Assembly (NCBI RefSeq): GCF_910592395.1
Contig: NC_088321.1
Coordinates: forward strand, 11,906,001 to 11,970,000
Direction of reading: 5' to 3'
DNA from: Lineus longissimus
Taxonomy: Eukaryota > Nemertea > Pilidiophora > Heteronemertea > Lineidae
Length of the DNA stretch: 64,000 bases
The notes beneath the pieces are model-generated. The model ran no database searches and had not been told where the DNA came from. It was given only the letters and a program-made list of their open reading frames with translations. Shown piece after piece: positions 22,240 to 34,839 of the stretch. Both the position numbers and the translations under genes were made by a program. Each line of letters opens with the position of its first letter. Positions within the stretch are counted from its first letter, which is position 1.

Positions 22240-22296
22240 AGGGGGTGGTGGGGGTGGTGGGGGTGGTGGGGTGGTGAGGGGGGGGGGGGGGGGGGT
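22240..22296 (+). repeat. G-tract with GGTGGTGGG repeats (U3)
   Basis: Longest tract of the series: several GGTGGTGGG-type repeats followed by a pure G run. Confidence 0.85.
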
Positions 22297-23617
22297 TAGA
22301 CACATGCAGAGCTCGTAATGTATGTTTGATAACAACCACGATTAGCAACCGTGTAAATAAGGAAACGACATTGATTTTAATGAGAATGAATACCTACTGA
22401 TTATGATGCTTATTACAAGAGACATACCGTGTTAATTATTGAGAATGTAAACAACTAATTGGCAGCATCATGTGCGTTGGGCATGCTATGTTTGGTATGT
22501 TCCTTATGTCTAGTATCTATGATTGGGATCAGCGTGGACTTGAATGACCTCGTCGATTGGTTATCGCGTGATGTCGTATTCCCGGTGGGTAAATGTATCT
22601 GTTGGCCTACGAAAAATACGTGCTTACCTGGAGACAGACAAAAGATTAGTTCATTTTGAGGGGCGTATATCAGGCCCGCATTCATTATTTTTAGCCTTGT
22701 TTCTATTGTGTTGCCTTCATCCACTGTGGTATTGGTCACAAATTGGACTCATTCCACGATCTATCCTCGGGATGAACTGATGTTGTTTTGCGTGTTTTTT
22801 TCCGATAGGACAAATATTTACAACTCCAAAAAAGCCGGCTATTTCAGTTTTATATTTTACAGTTCGATCGTGACAGTGCACTTGCATACAGTGTATATGA
22901 TTTTACAAACAATTGCATGTGTGAAAATCGACGCCACACAAATACGTTTCTCCAGATATTGTGTTCCCTTTAGGTGGCAAGTGGTGTGCCACTACTTCCT
23001 AGCCACGAGGCACATTCCCACTTGGGATATTACGACTTGACTGGTTGTCATGTTGAGCGATTTGAACCTTAGCCAGCATCGGTTACTAGTAACATTTTGA
23101 CCAGGCTTGAATCGAATTCTCATTGCAATCTCTGTCTTCGGACACACGAACAGTTACCTTTTTTACAGACTGCCAAGACCCTGATTCAAACCTTGTGCCG
23201 CAATAAGTATGAAAGCCGATTACGAGTGTTGCGTACGTGAGTTTGCGTGCTTGAGCATGCTTGATGACATACACTGATCTGTGTTCATCGCAATTTGTCT
23301 TTTGTAAGGTTTGCAAAACATACATATTTCAATGGAACTTGTCCTTTACCAAATCGAGTGCACGCAAGTACAAATAGTGTCATCTATCCGGGGAAATGTG
23401 TCTGTAATGGCTCAGTTCGTCATATCTACATATTACTCTGAATTTCGTCAGATATTTGTGAGCTATATTCATTGTGAAATACAGCAAAATGTAAATTATG
23501 CATAATACAATTAAATATTAATGTCTGTTGTTTGAAATAATACAGCCATCAATTGCTGATCGTTTGATATAATGCTATAAGCCGTTATTATACACTTCTG
23601 CATTACTCTCCATCACT

Positions 23618-23631
23618 CCACTAGACGGCAC
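23618..23631 (+). promoter_or_regulatory. CTCF-like motif (U3)
   Basis: CCACTAGACGGCAC, one mismatch to the CTCF core, at the same place upstream of exon 1. Confidence 0.4.
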
Positions 23632-24385
23632 GGAAGTATACTTTTCGCCGCATCGAAGCCACATGATGACAGAGAATACGTTGTCGGCTGCACTTTCAAA
23701 AGGTTTTCGAAGTTATTTTACTCTCAGAAATTAGTGAATTCAAGTGAATGAAACCAACCACACTTTATTTACTCATCACAGTAGGACATATTGTTGTGAC
23801 CTAAAGGCCCCCCAATGGCGGTCCCCAAAAGGAACCATGTTCTGAAAGATAGACACGCCTTTGGGAGACCAAGAAGTTACCTTTAATACGATGCATGCCT
23901 TTATTGCGGTAGACGAAAAACCAAGTGTATTTGATTTGGCACTGGTCAGTCTATATTCTTGTGCTTCGGCCTCGGTCGGCCTGCCAAATTTCCGCATTAT
24001 GGAAACACAATTAACGCTCCTGAATTTCAAAAACTGTCAGTCAGCTCAACCTCGTGCTCATGTTGCCTCTGCCCTGGTTTACACTGACCCGTACTTGAAA
24101 TTGCAGCGAAAGAGGCTGGTAGCTTTTTCTGACTAGCCCGGTCTGCCCGGCTGGGACAGAATTTCTGTTCCACTCAGGTCGACGGTGGACTTTTTGTGTC
24201 GATTGTTTTTTTATCTTTTACTCCGTCAGCTGCGCCACCTAGAGTCAAGTTAGATGTGATGGCTGCGCCATCTAATGTAGAAATATCATACGTAACTTAG
24301 AAATAATGGCTCCAATGAAATATTAGTTGTACTCTCTGTAAGGGAAACAAGATAAATACTGCAGAAAAAAATACAGCGACCAGCA

Positions 24386-24691
24386 ATGAACATTTCCACA
24401 TTGATTTATGTTGTGTTATTCGCCCGACAGGAGGCAGTGCTGGCATTTCTATCCGCAATACTCACACGTTGTTCATCACGTGTCTCAATCCAAGCAAATC
24501 TCGGTGAAATTGGAACGGCATCAAAAATCGAGTGCTGCCTTCAATGCACTGATAATGACTGTTTGACGATAAACCATATTTTAACTGAAAACCGGTGCCA
24601 ATTCAGCTTTTCTAAACCGAAGCCGTTGAACGACGCAATGTCAAACTACAGTGGGGGTCGTTTATATTCAAAATGTAGACGACACCATTCG
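24386..24691 (+). CDS. Exon 1, secreted PAN/apple-domain protein (U3 gene)
   Basis: Intact exon. Differences from U1 are Asn2, Leu6, Phe73 and His100, the same as U7. The donor is GTAAAG instead of GTAAGG, probably usable. Its own exon 2 (28026-28960) is frameshifted, while the next unit has an intact exon 2 without an exon 1, so splicing from here to 32835 (phase 0, 8.1 kb) is possible. Confidence 0.7.
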
Positions 24692-26377
24692 GTAAAGGAA
24701 ACATGCCCTGTAATAGTCCTGTTTCGCCGATCTAAGACCGTTTCTGCAAAATCGATTCAGTCGTTCGATTAACTATGTCAACAAGTCTAATTGAAGAGGT
24801 GATTGAGTGCAAGAACAACTCCAGTCTTTATTTCAGGTACTTTAGTATTTTCAACACTAACCCTCTTCCCTGTCCGTCATTTTTGCAGATGGCCACATGC
24901 AAATGTTTCTGACATGACTGGACAATAGCAACAGAAGGTACTTCTTGCACAAAACTTTTAGATTTTGAAGGAATTGTAAAACAGAGCCAATGCCACATTC
25001 TGAGAGCAGTTTTGATTTAAAAAATTCGCAAATCGTTTTGTCAGCCAGCCAACCCAGTGTTTATTTCACTTCTGGTGCTAGCAATATTTTTCAACAGTGA
25101 CTTCAGTAGTTCTTGCACTGAGGTCTTCAATTATGAAATACAATTATTGGGCGACGCGCCAAGTTGTGCAGTGGTCATGTCGCCATGACATTGGCCTTGG
25201 CATTTAACTCGATTCGAGGTACATTGAACATTACTATACTACATGAAGTTAAAAAAGTGCACGGTCTTAGGTCGGTCAAACGAGGGTAATTACTTACAAT
25301 GTTTGTAAGTCTCGTCGATGACTAAGCTAGGCTGTAATATACTTGATGCAACACATATATATTTAGATAGTAGGTACATTTACATGTTGTCAGATTCGCG
25401 TGCGAAATGTCCTGTAAAGCTACAATAGCAAAGCAAAATGCGGAGAATCGATTACTTCGAGTTCAGGTCGCAGATTTACCCAGTGCACAAGTTCATTCGA
25501 TCCCACACCAAAGGTTACACTGGCACATCGATTCGGTTCGCATTCATTACGTTTTGACTTGTTTTGCGAGGCGGAGTTTTGCAAGAGGTCTAAATCAGGA
25601 TATTTTCAAAACATCTGTTTTAGATCCAAGCAGGATCGATCTTGCATAGCATAGCTTGTTATGTCTTGGAGGGATAACTTGAGCAGGTCACGACCACGGG
25701 CTGAAGAAGCACCATGTAGTTCACGTTGTCTTCAAGTGTTGATGATAGAATCAATAACACAATGCAGTGCAGTGCAGTACGTTGGATGCGACATTGACAT
25801 GCACTCAATGCACGTGCAGCGTATTGCAATAACATTGCACCCGCTACTGCTTCTGTTATGTGGAAGTGGCACACTAAATCCGATAGAAGGCGCTATCACT
25901 CTTATGATGCTACGACGGAGACAGACTTTCACCAATAAAACACAACAAATGGTGTGCAGCGACAACAACCCCATTAGGTCACGTGGTGTGATATAACAGA
26001 TGACCCGATGCAATCGTGGACCTTTTATCATGTTTATGCTTTGTTGCAAGTGTTTCCATGAATAAATTGCTTAAATGCTGGCATCTTGTGCATTTGATTT
26101 GTTGTTGTCGTCACATAATGAACACACAATTATATTCAGAATGTTCGGATACCTACCTCATGAATCCTAAGGGGATAGATACACGGGGCAGAATGTAAAG
26201 TAATTTGAGGCTGGACCCATCAAAGCGAACGGACTTGTTTGAATGAGCGCAACGTTATACAATTTTGAACATCTTGAACAAAACTTTAGGAGGCCTTCAC
26301 CGAACGCTCAGCGCAATCTACATACACATGATGCTACCTCCTACTCAACATGTATGGCAAGCCGTGTGTCCAATAAT

Positions 26378-27087
26378 TTAGAGAACCTGGTTTTCTTCTT
26401 TCAAAACTTAGTTTTATGGAAGAAAACCAAGCTTTGTTCAATGAAAATAGGTTTTCTTACAAGAAAATTAAGTTTTTAAAAACAACTTACTCTTTTTCGA
26501 AGAAGTATAAGTTTCATGAAAACCAAGTTTAAAAAAAGATAAAAACTATATTTTCTTCCATATAACCTAGTTTTATATGTTTTTCTTCAATTAAAACCTA
26601 GTTCCATTGAAAAAAAAACGTGGTCTTCTTCAACGAAACTAAGTTTTGAAAGAAGAAAACCAGGTTTTACTGAAACCTAGTCTTTTTACCTCGTCTCCAA
26701 CCCAACCTCTCCACATCAGACGAACCATGCGTGTCATGCTGTGGGAACGAAGTAAAACGACTAGTTTTTCTAGCATATGGATCAGAAACTAGGTTTCATA
26801 AGAAATAACGTAGTCTTTTTCAATAAAAACTAGGTTTTGATGAAGACATATATATAACCTGGTTTTATTCCACAAAACCAAGTATTCTTCTACGAAACTA
26901 GGTTTTTATTGAAGAAGCATAGGTTTAATTTTGGTTTTTGACCAAGAAAACGTGGTTTATATAATAGACCTATACTAATTGCTTCTCCAATTGAAACCTA
27001 GTTTCACCTGAATAAAAGGTTTTCTTCCATGAAACTAAGTTTGGAAAGAAGAAAACCAGGTCTTCTTCAATATAACTAGGTTTCCTA
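26378..27087 (+). mobile_element. AAACTAGG-type inverted-repeat element (U3)
   Basis: Homologous element. The core variant (GGGAACGAAGTAAAACG) is shared with U7 and close to U1. Confidence 0.65.
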
Positions 27088-28025
27088 ATGACAAGTTCCG
27101 GTCGTGTTGATGCACAAGTGACTGCACTATTCATCGAATGTGATGATATATAAGATCGGCTATTATTGATCAATTTAGCATTTGGTGCGCCATTTTGCCT
27201 TGGCAGTTCGGAAATGCTCAAGAACATTAGGACATTACTAAAGATGATACAAATGGTGCCACTTATTAATGAGGGTCGAAGGCAGTACTAACGGAACTTG
27301 GTGAAACGGACATTGCATTGAATGATTTTCAGAAAACGTGGGAGAATATTTGCAGTAAAAAAGGAGGTGTAAATCGCGTCCAAGATGTATCCTTGTTCAT
27401 GTGAGCGGTAACAAATCAGATCACGGTTCTTATAGAAGTAAACTTTGTTCAGTTTCGTGTACTCTATATTTTCACTGATCTAAAACTGGTTCATTATATC
27501 GACAAGGAAATCAAAGCAGAGGCCAATCCAGCACGAGGCGTCATTACCATAGGACAATTTGCTGTCAACAACCTCTTGTCTATCGAAATTGAACATGTTG
27601 ATTGGTATCAAACGCCCTTTTTTCATGATATCCAGCGTGAAATCGACTATATATGCAGAACCGGTCTTAGATCAATGAAACTAGAGTCGTGCATGTATTG
27701 TTAATTCTGTACACGATTCTTGTAGAATTCAATTATCAAGTAAGAAAAAAAGATCTCAGAAAGAATCTTTGAAGAATCTTGTAAAGCATGTACATGCATA
27801 TGTACCAACTGAATAAAACCTTTAAGAAACTTTCCAGGATTCTCGATCAGGGATGGCGTTAAGAGGAGACGATGGTAATAGTGCGAGCTTGTACTATTAA
27901 ATTTGTACAACATTAAACTGGGCATGTATGCGTACAGATGGTACACGTGCATGCACGGTACAAATCATATACAAGTAAAAATGGCTGGCGAACTTTGTTC
28001 ACGTAACCTCTTTATTTTCCTCAAG

Positions 28026-28960
28026 AATATTACATCATTCTCTTATCACCTTAGTCACAAACTTGCAATAAATTCTGCTGTGCATTTTCAAAACTTTTAT
28101 TATCATAAGCAAGGTGACTTGATTGTCTTAACCGATTTCTCAGGAAATGAAACTTCAATAAGAACACTGAAGCTATATCCGGACTCTGGCAAGCTTAGAT
28201 GGAAACAGGCAAGCTACGAAGGCATAATTAAAATTGTCGGTCAATATAAACAGTTCCTCATTGCTACTCCAATGACGCGCCTCTACGAAAAGTTCATCAT
28301 CGTTGGATTTGACGGCCGGTTGCGAGGAAGGCTAAAGTTCAAACACCTGAATAAAATCCAATTTAGCCTATCCAAGTGCATGGACGTTTCATTTCTTCTT
28401 TTGAGTGATGCAGATTTAAGCGTTATCACACTTTTCTCTTTGGATGGTTACCTTTCGAAGTATTGTCCCGAATGCAGATCCAACATGTCCAATGGCTCAT
28501 TAACCGTAATTCTTACATGCAGAAAGAAACTTGTGCCAACCTTTAAATATTCTGCGTACACAAATTCTGGATTATATGCATTTTGTTCAGGAGTTATCAG
28601 TAATGAATCTATTGTCACTTGTTTTAATGCGAAATCAAAACCGCCTAGCCATGCTATATTTTCTGTGCAAAAACAGTTAAAACCACATTCTTCTTCATTA
28701 GCGACGTCTACCATCGACTATTGATAGGAACTACTGATAACGAGGTCATGTTTATGAGTTGGTCGAAGGGAAATGGAGGTTCTTACCACCAATTAAAACA
28801 AGACGACGTCTTCAAATTCAGTGGGGGTAGTCAGTTCGTTTTGTTAAATAATGGTGATCTTGTTCAGTTTTTAACGGATGGTGGTGAACAAGGAAGGAGA
28901 ACTCTGACAATGTTGAAGGTGTACTCTCCGAGAGCAGGATGTGAGACGATCAAAGTGTGA
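28026..28960 (+). pseudogene. Exon 2, frameshifted copy (U3)
   Basis: 935 bases instead of 936. A run of six A in the other units is five here (28669-28673), shifting the frame after residue 215 and reaching a stop within about 17 codons. The remainder (about residues 233-311) is otherwise intact. It is PEC type like U1, with the Asn193 sequon. It begins with Asn1 (AAT) rather than Lys. The change is in a homopolymer, so a sequencing or assembly error is possible. If real, the product would lose the last two predicted blades. Confidence 0.75.
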
Positions 28961-29730
28961 CTCAGTAGATCTGCATACGGTCCTCCTCATTTCCTTCGAA
29001 GTTTCTTTAGTAACTAAACATATCTTTAATTCTGCCATCAAGCATAATCTACTATTGCCGTTAGGTGGCGCAAACAAATGATATATGTACCATAGGTAAC
29101 AGAATAGGTAGGCATTTCAAGTTATTTTAAATAGGGACTTTACGAGCTCGGGGTTAGTTAACATAGTAAAGGTCAATGGGTTGTGTTTGATCCTGCGAAC
29201 TCTTTTCAAGCAAACATAAAGTTTACACTCAATATGTACAATGGGTCTTCTTTAAGGCGGACGGCTGCTGCTGATTTCTTCAAACTGAACGAAGAAAAAC
29301 AGGTAAATGGCAATGTCAACGCAGGTCGAATGACGAGATTATATTTAGATTCTTCAGAAACATTTGGTTACGATATTAACTGTGGCTAAATGTATCGGTT
29401 TGCTTAAGAAAAATACGTGCTTACCTGGAGAGAAAATGACTATACAAAAGAAATATTAAAAAAATATTAGTTAATTTTGAGGGGCCGAAAGGTCCGCATT
29501 TATTTATTTTTGCCCGATTGTACTCCTCCAACACTGTAATGGTGAGAAAGGTTTCTGCTCTGATGCCCGATATACACGTCCCCATTTCAACGTACGGAAA
29601 ATTTTGTAGGAAAAAAAACACGTGTAGGTCTTCCTATTTTCCCGTACAATAAAATGCTATACAATTTAATCTCACCGTGTACGATGGGGTTGCGGGTTGA
29701 TGTACGTTTGACCGTTTATTGACTGGATAG

Positions 29731-29889
29731 ATGGGAGTAAGAGCCTACAGGCGCCTTTTAATGGTCGTCTTAGGATCCATTGTTTGGCCCGTTTCAGCGG
29801 TTTTCTTGTCTGTTTCCGACGGCGGGAGGAGCGTGAGACTCCCATCGCCAGATCATGACGGCTGCACACGATGCCGAGACAACTTTTAG
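29731..29889 (+). CDS. Small secreted-type ORF, 52 aa (U4)
   Basis: Full-length copy with Leu for Phe at residue 26. In this unit exon 1 is deleted, so this ORF is the only signal-peptide-coding segment upstream of the orphan exon 2 at 32835. Its phase-0 donor candidate would join in frame to that exon; this is an inference. Confidence 0.45.
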   Translation: MGVRAYRRLLMVVLGSIVWPVSAVFLSVSDGGRSVRLPSPDHDGCTRCRDNF

Positions 29890-30030
29890 TTTGGACAGTA
29901 CCGGAGGTATTTTCAAAATGGATGGGAATATAGGGCCCTTACTGGTCTATAGTGCGGGATATGATCTATGCAGAATGTTACGTAGGCCTAGAGTCTCCAA
30001 CCCAAATGTTCTTGAACAATATTAACCCGG

Positions 30031-30192
30031 TGTGACAGCGGATATAGTCCCCCTGGAGTCATAGTCCGGTAGCATTGTATTTGACCAATTAAGCAGCATG
30101 ATCTATTGTACCGCTAACCCTAACCAAAACATTTAGCAATGCGGGCTATTGTTACACGGACTATCAGCCCTAGGACTACCATCCCCGCCACA
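30031..30192 (+). mobile_element. 162-bp MITE-like insert (U4)
   Basis: Same element as in U5, same orientation, nearly identical, flanked by CCGG (30027-30030, 30193-30196). Ends are TGTGACAGCGGATATAGTCC and the imperfect complement of it. It contains a two-repeat CTAACCCTAACC stretch that is not a telomere. Confidence 0.8.
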
Positions 30193-30431
30193 CCGGTTTG
30201 GTATCTAGTACACTAGTGGGTTAATCCTACCAAAACTTGCGACCCCGCAAGACACGATCAATTTCTCAATCGTACTTAATCCTTCCTACAAAACAATGTA
30301 CTCGTCGACGTCGGGTTAAGTTGGAGAGAAAATTGTAAACAAATATTTCATAGGAATATGTTATCGTGTATAGCGGCCATAACACTGTATTGGGATGGCC
30401 TTGTTTCCATTGTGTTGCAAAGGTAAGCCAA

Positions 30432-30434
30432 TAT
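30432..30434. other. Deletion junction in U4
   Basis: Left of here the sequence matches 35247 of U5; right of here it matches 40211. About 4.96 kb including exon 1 is missing. Only about one base of microhomology is visible, which points to end joining rather than repeat-mediated loss. Confidence 0.85.
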
Positions 30435-31197
30435 CTGTTTTAGATCCAAGCAGGATCGATCTTGCATAGCATAGCGTGTTATGTCTTGGAGGGATAACTT
30501 GAGTAGGTCACGACCACGGGCTGAAGAAGCACAATGTAGTTCACGCTTTTTTCCATTGTTGATGTTAGGATCAATAACACAATGCAATGCAGTGCAGTAC
30601 GTTGAATGCGACATTGACATGCACTCAATGCAAGTGAAGCGTATTGCAATAACATTGCACCCGCTGCTGCTTCTGTCATATTGAAGTGGCACACTAAATC
30701 CGATAGAAGGCGCTATCACTCTTATAATGCTACGACGGAGACAGACTTTCACCAATAAAACACAACAAATAGTGTGCAGCGACAACGACCCCATTAGGTC
30801 ACGTGATGTGATATAACAGATGACCCGATGCAATCGTGGACCTTTTATCATGTTCATGCTTTGTTGCAAGTGTTTCCATGAATAAATTGCTTTAATGCTG
30901 GCATCTTGTGCATTTGATTTGCTGTTGTCGTCACATAATGAACACACAATTATATTCAGAATGTTCGGATACCTACCTCATGAGTCCTAAGGGGATAGAC
31001 ACACGGGGCAGAATGTCAAGTAATTTGAGGCTGGACCAACCAAAGCGAACGGACTTGTTTGAATGAGCGCAACGTTATAAACTTCTGAACATCTTGAACA
31101 AAACTTTAGGAGTCCTTCACCGAACGCTCAGCGCCATCTACATACACATGATGCTACCTCCTACTCAATATGTATGGCTAGCCGTGTGTCCAATTAT

Positions 31198-31893
31198 TTA
31201 GAAAACCTGGTTTTCTTCTTTCAAAACTTAGTTTTATGGAAGAAAACCAAGCTTTGTTCAATGAAACTAGGTTTTCTTTCAATAAAACTAAGTTTTTAAA
31301 AACAACTTAGTCTTCTTCGAAGAAGTATAAGTTTCATGAAAACCAAGTTTAAAAAAAGATAAAACTATATTTTCTTCCATATAACCTAGTTTTATACGTT
31401 TTCTTCAATAAAAACCTAGTTTCATTGAGAAAAAAAAACACGGTTTTCTTGGATGAAACTAAGTTTTGAAAGAAGATAACCAGGTTTTACTGAAACCTAG
31501 TCTTTTTACCTCGTCTCCAACCCAACCTCTCCCAATCAGACGAACCATGCGTGTCATGCTGTGGAAAGTAAAAAGACTAGTTTTTCTAGCATATGGATTA
31601 TAAACTAGGTTTTATAAGAAATAACGTAGTCTTTTTCAATAAAAACTAGGTTTTGATGAAGACACGTATATAACCTGGTTTTATTCCACAAAACCAAGTA
31701 TTCTTCTACGAAACTAGGTTTGTATTGAAGGAACATAGGTTTTATTTTGTTTTTTTACCTAGAACGTGGTTTTTATAATAGACTTAATTGCTTCTCCAAT
31801 AAAAACCTAGTTTCACTGAATAAACGGTTTTCTTCCATGAAACTAAGTTTGGAAAGAAGAAAACCAGGTCTTCTTCAATATAACTATTTTTCC
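31198..31893 (+). mobile_element. AAACTAGG-type inverted-repeat element (U4)
   Basis: Homologous element, almost identical to U5, including the shortened core TGGAAAGTAAAAAG. Confidence 0.65.
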
Positions 31894-32834
31894 TAATGAC
31901 AAGTTCCGGTCGTGTTTATGCACAAGTGACTGTACTATTCATCGAATGTGATGATATATAAGATCGGCTATTATTGATCAATTTCGTATTTGGTGCGCCA
32001 TTTTGCCTTGAAAGTTCGGAAATGTTCGAGAACATTAGGACATTACTAAAGATGATGCAAATGGTGCCACTTATTGATGACGGTCGAAGGCAGTACTAAC
32101 GGAACTTGGTGAAACGGACATTGCATTGAATGATTTTCAGAAAACGCAGGAGAATATTTGCAGTAGAAAAGGAGGTGTAAATCGTGTCCAAGATTTATCC
32201 CTGTTCATGTGAGCGGTAACAAATCAGATCACGGTTCTTATAGAAGTAAACTTTGTTCAGTTTGGTATACTCTATAGTTTCACTCATCTAAAACTGGTTC
32301 ATTATAATTATTGACAAAGAAATCAAAGCAGCGGCCAGTCCAGCACGAGGCGTCATTACCATAGGACAATTTGCTGTCAACAACCTCTTGTCTGTCGAAA
32401 TTGAACATGTTGATTGGCATCAAACGCCCTTTTCTCATGATATCCGGCCCAAAATCGACTATGCAGAGCCGGTCTTAGATCAGCGAAACTAGAGTCTATG
32501 CATGTATTGTTAATTCTGTACACGATTCTTGTAGAATTCAATTATCAAGTAAGAAAAAAAGATCTCAGAAAGAATCTTTGAAGAATCTTGTAAAGCATGT
32601 ACATGCACATGTACCAACTGAATAAGACCTTTAAGAAACTTTCCAGGATTCTCGATCAGGGATGGCGTTCAGAGGAGACGATGGTAATAGTGCGTACTTG
32701 TACTATTAAATTTGTACAACATTAAACTGGGCATGTATGCGTACAGATGGTACACGTGCATGCACGGTACAAATCATATACAAGTAAAAATGGCTGGCGA
32801 ACTTTGTTCACGTAACCTCTTTATTTTCCTCAAG

Positions 32835-33770
32835 AAGATTGCATCATTCTCTTATCACCTTAGTCACAAACTTGCAATAAGTTCCACTGTGCATTTTCAA
32901 AACTTTTATTATCATAAGCAAGGTGACTTGGTTGTCTTAACCGATTTCTCAGGAAATGAAACTTCAATAAGAACACTGAAGCTATATCCGGACTCTGGCA
33001 AGCTTGGATGGGCACAGGCAAGCTACGAAGGCATAATTAAAATTGTCGGTCAATATAAACAGTTCCTCATTGCTACTCCAATGACGCGCCTCTACGAAAA
33101 GTTCATCATCATTGGATTTGACGGCCGGTTGCGAGGAAGGCTTCAGTTCCAACACATGAATAAAATCCAATTTAGCCTATCCGAGTGCATGGACGTTTCA
33201 TTTATTCTTTTAAGTGATGCAGATTGGGGCTTTATCACACTTTTCTCTATGGAAGGTTACCTTTCGAAGTACTGTCACGACCGCAGATCCAACATGTCCA
33301 ATGGCTCATTAACCGTAATTCTTACGTGCATAAACAAACGTGTGCAATCGGTGAAATATTCTGCGTACACAAATTCTGGATTATATGCATTTTGTTCAGG
33401 AATTATCAGTGATGGATCTCTTGTCAGTTGTTATAATACGAAGTCAAAACGCCCTAGCCATGCTATATTTTCTGTTCAAAAAACAGTTAAAACCACATTC
33501 TTCTTCATTAGCGACGTCTACCATCGACTATTGATAGGAACTACTGATAACGAGGTCATGTTTATGAGTTGGCCGAAGGGAAATGGAGGTTCTTACCACC
33601 AATTAAAACAAGACGACGTCTTCAAATTCAGTGGGGGTAGTCAGTTCGTTTTGTTAAATAATGGTGATCTTGTTCAGTTTTTAACGGATGGTGCTGCACC
33701 AGGAAGGAGAACTCTGACAATGTTGAAGGTGTACTCCCCGAGAGCAGGATGTGAAACGATCAAAGTGTGA
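32835..33770 (+). CDS. Exon 2 without a partner exon 1 (U4)
   Basis: Intact 311-codon exon with normal acceptor and TGA, in a unit that has lost exon 1. It is its own sequence type: HDR at 148-150, Asp193 (no sequon), Glu117, Cys118, Tyr200. An open frame suggests it is either recently orphaned or still used. It could be joined to exon 1 of U3 (24386-24691) or to the signal-peptide ORF at 29731; both joins are phase 0. Neither can be shown from DNA alone. Confidence 0.6.
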   Translation, partial: KIASFSYHLSHKLAISSTVHFQNFYYHKQGDLVVLTDFSGNETSIRTLKLYPDSGKLGWAQASYEGIIKIVGQYKQFLIATPMTRLYEKFIIIGFDGRLRGRLQFQHMNKIQFSLSECMDVSFILLSDADWGFITLFSMEGYLSKYCHDRRSNMSNGSLTVILTCINKRVQSVKYSAYTNSGLYAFCSGIISDGSLVSCYNTKSKRPSHAIFSVQKTVKTTFFFISDVYHRLLIGTTDNEVMFMSWPKGNGGSYHQLKQDDVFKFSGGSQFVLLNNGDLVQFLTDGAAPGRRTLTMLKVYSPRAGCETIKV

Positions 33771-34539
33771 CTCAGTAGATCTGCATACGGTCCTCCTCAT
33801 TTCCTTCGAAGTTTCTTTAGTAACTAAACATATCTTTATTCTGCCATGGAGCATAATCTACTATTGCCGTTAGGTGGCGCATACAAATGATTTATGTACC
33901 AGATGTTACAGAATAGGTAAGCATTTCAAGTTATTTTAAATAGGGACTTTACGAGCTCGGGGTTAGTTAACATGGTAAAGGGCAATGGGTTGTGTTTGAT
34001 CCTGCGAACTCTTTTCAAGCAAACATAAAGTTTACACTCAATATGTACAATGGGTCTTCTTTAAGGCGGACGGTTGCTGCTGATTTCTTCAAACTGAACG
34101 AAGAAAAACAGGTAAATGGCAATGTCAACGCAGGTCGAATGACGAGATTATATTTAGATTCTTCAGAAACATTTGGTTACGATATTAACTGTGGCTAAAG
34201 GTATCGGTTTGCTTAAGAAAAATACGTGCTTACCTGGAGAGAAAATGACTATACAAAAGAAATTTTAAAAAAATATTTGTTAATTTTGAGGGGCCGAAAG
34301 GTCCGCATTTATTTATTTTTGCCCGATTGTACTCCTCCAACACTGTAATGGTGAGAAAGGTTTCTGCTCTGATGCCCGATATACACGTCCCCATTTCAAC
34401 GTACGGAAAATTTTGAAGGAAAAAAAACACGTTTAGGTCTTCCTATTTTCCCGTACAATAAAATGCTACACAATTTAATCTCACCGTGTACGATGGGGTT
34501 GCGGGTTGATGTACGATTGACCGTTTATTGACTGGATAC

Positions 34540-34698
34540 ATGGGAGTAAGAGCCTACAGGCGCCTTTTAATGGTCGTCTTAGGATCCATTGTTTGGCCCG
34601 TTTCAGCGGTTTTCTTGTCTGTTTCCGACGGCGGGAGGAGCGTGAGACTCCCATCGCCAGATCATGACGGCTGCACACGATGCCGAGACAACTTTTAG
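34540..34698 (+). CDS. Small secreted-type ORF, 52 aa (U5)
   Basis: Full-length copy, same protein as U4 (Leu at residue 26). It lies between the AATAAA-like element at 34457 and the 162-bp insert at 34840. Confidence 0.45.
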   Translation: MGVRAYRRLLMVVLGSIVWPVSAVFLSVSDGGRSVRLPSPDHDGCTRCRDNF

Positions 34699-34839
34699 TT
34701 TGGACAGTACCGGAGGTATTTTCAAAATGGATGGGAATATAGGGCCCTTACTGGTCTATAGTGCGGGATATGATCTATGCAGAATGTTACGTAGGCCTAG
34801 AGTCTCCAACCCAAATGTTCTTGAACAATATTAACCCGG

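Larger units (their letters stand above)
19917..29212 (+). repeat. Tandem array unit U3 (9.3 kb)
   Basis: Complete unit whose gene is broken by a one-base deletion in exon 2 (28669-28673). A deletion of about 186 bp relative to U2 lies near 21341. The 162-bp site is empty and the 156-bp repeat is single copy. The G-tract at 22240-22296 is the longest in the window. Exon 1 matches U7. Confidence 0.95.
29213..34021 (+). repeat. Tandem array unit U4, internally deleted (4.8 kb)
   Basis: Sequence runs as in U5 until about 30432, then jumps to sequence equivalent to 40211 in U5, removing about 4.96 kb. The lost segment held the transposon tail, the G-tract, the upstream flank and all of exon 1. 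The 3' part of intron 1 and an intact exon 2 (32835-33770) remain. Both retained ends are closer to U5 than to any other unit, so U4 looks like a deletion derivative of a U5-like unit. Confidence 0.95.

Noticed and set aside
30109-30125. CTAACCCTAACC resembling telomere repeats
   Set aside because: Only two repeats, inside a 162-bp mobile insert.
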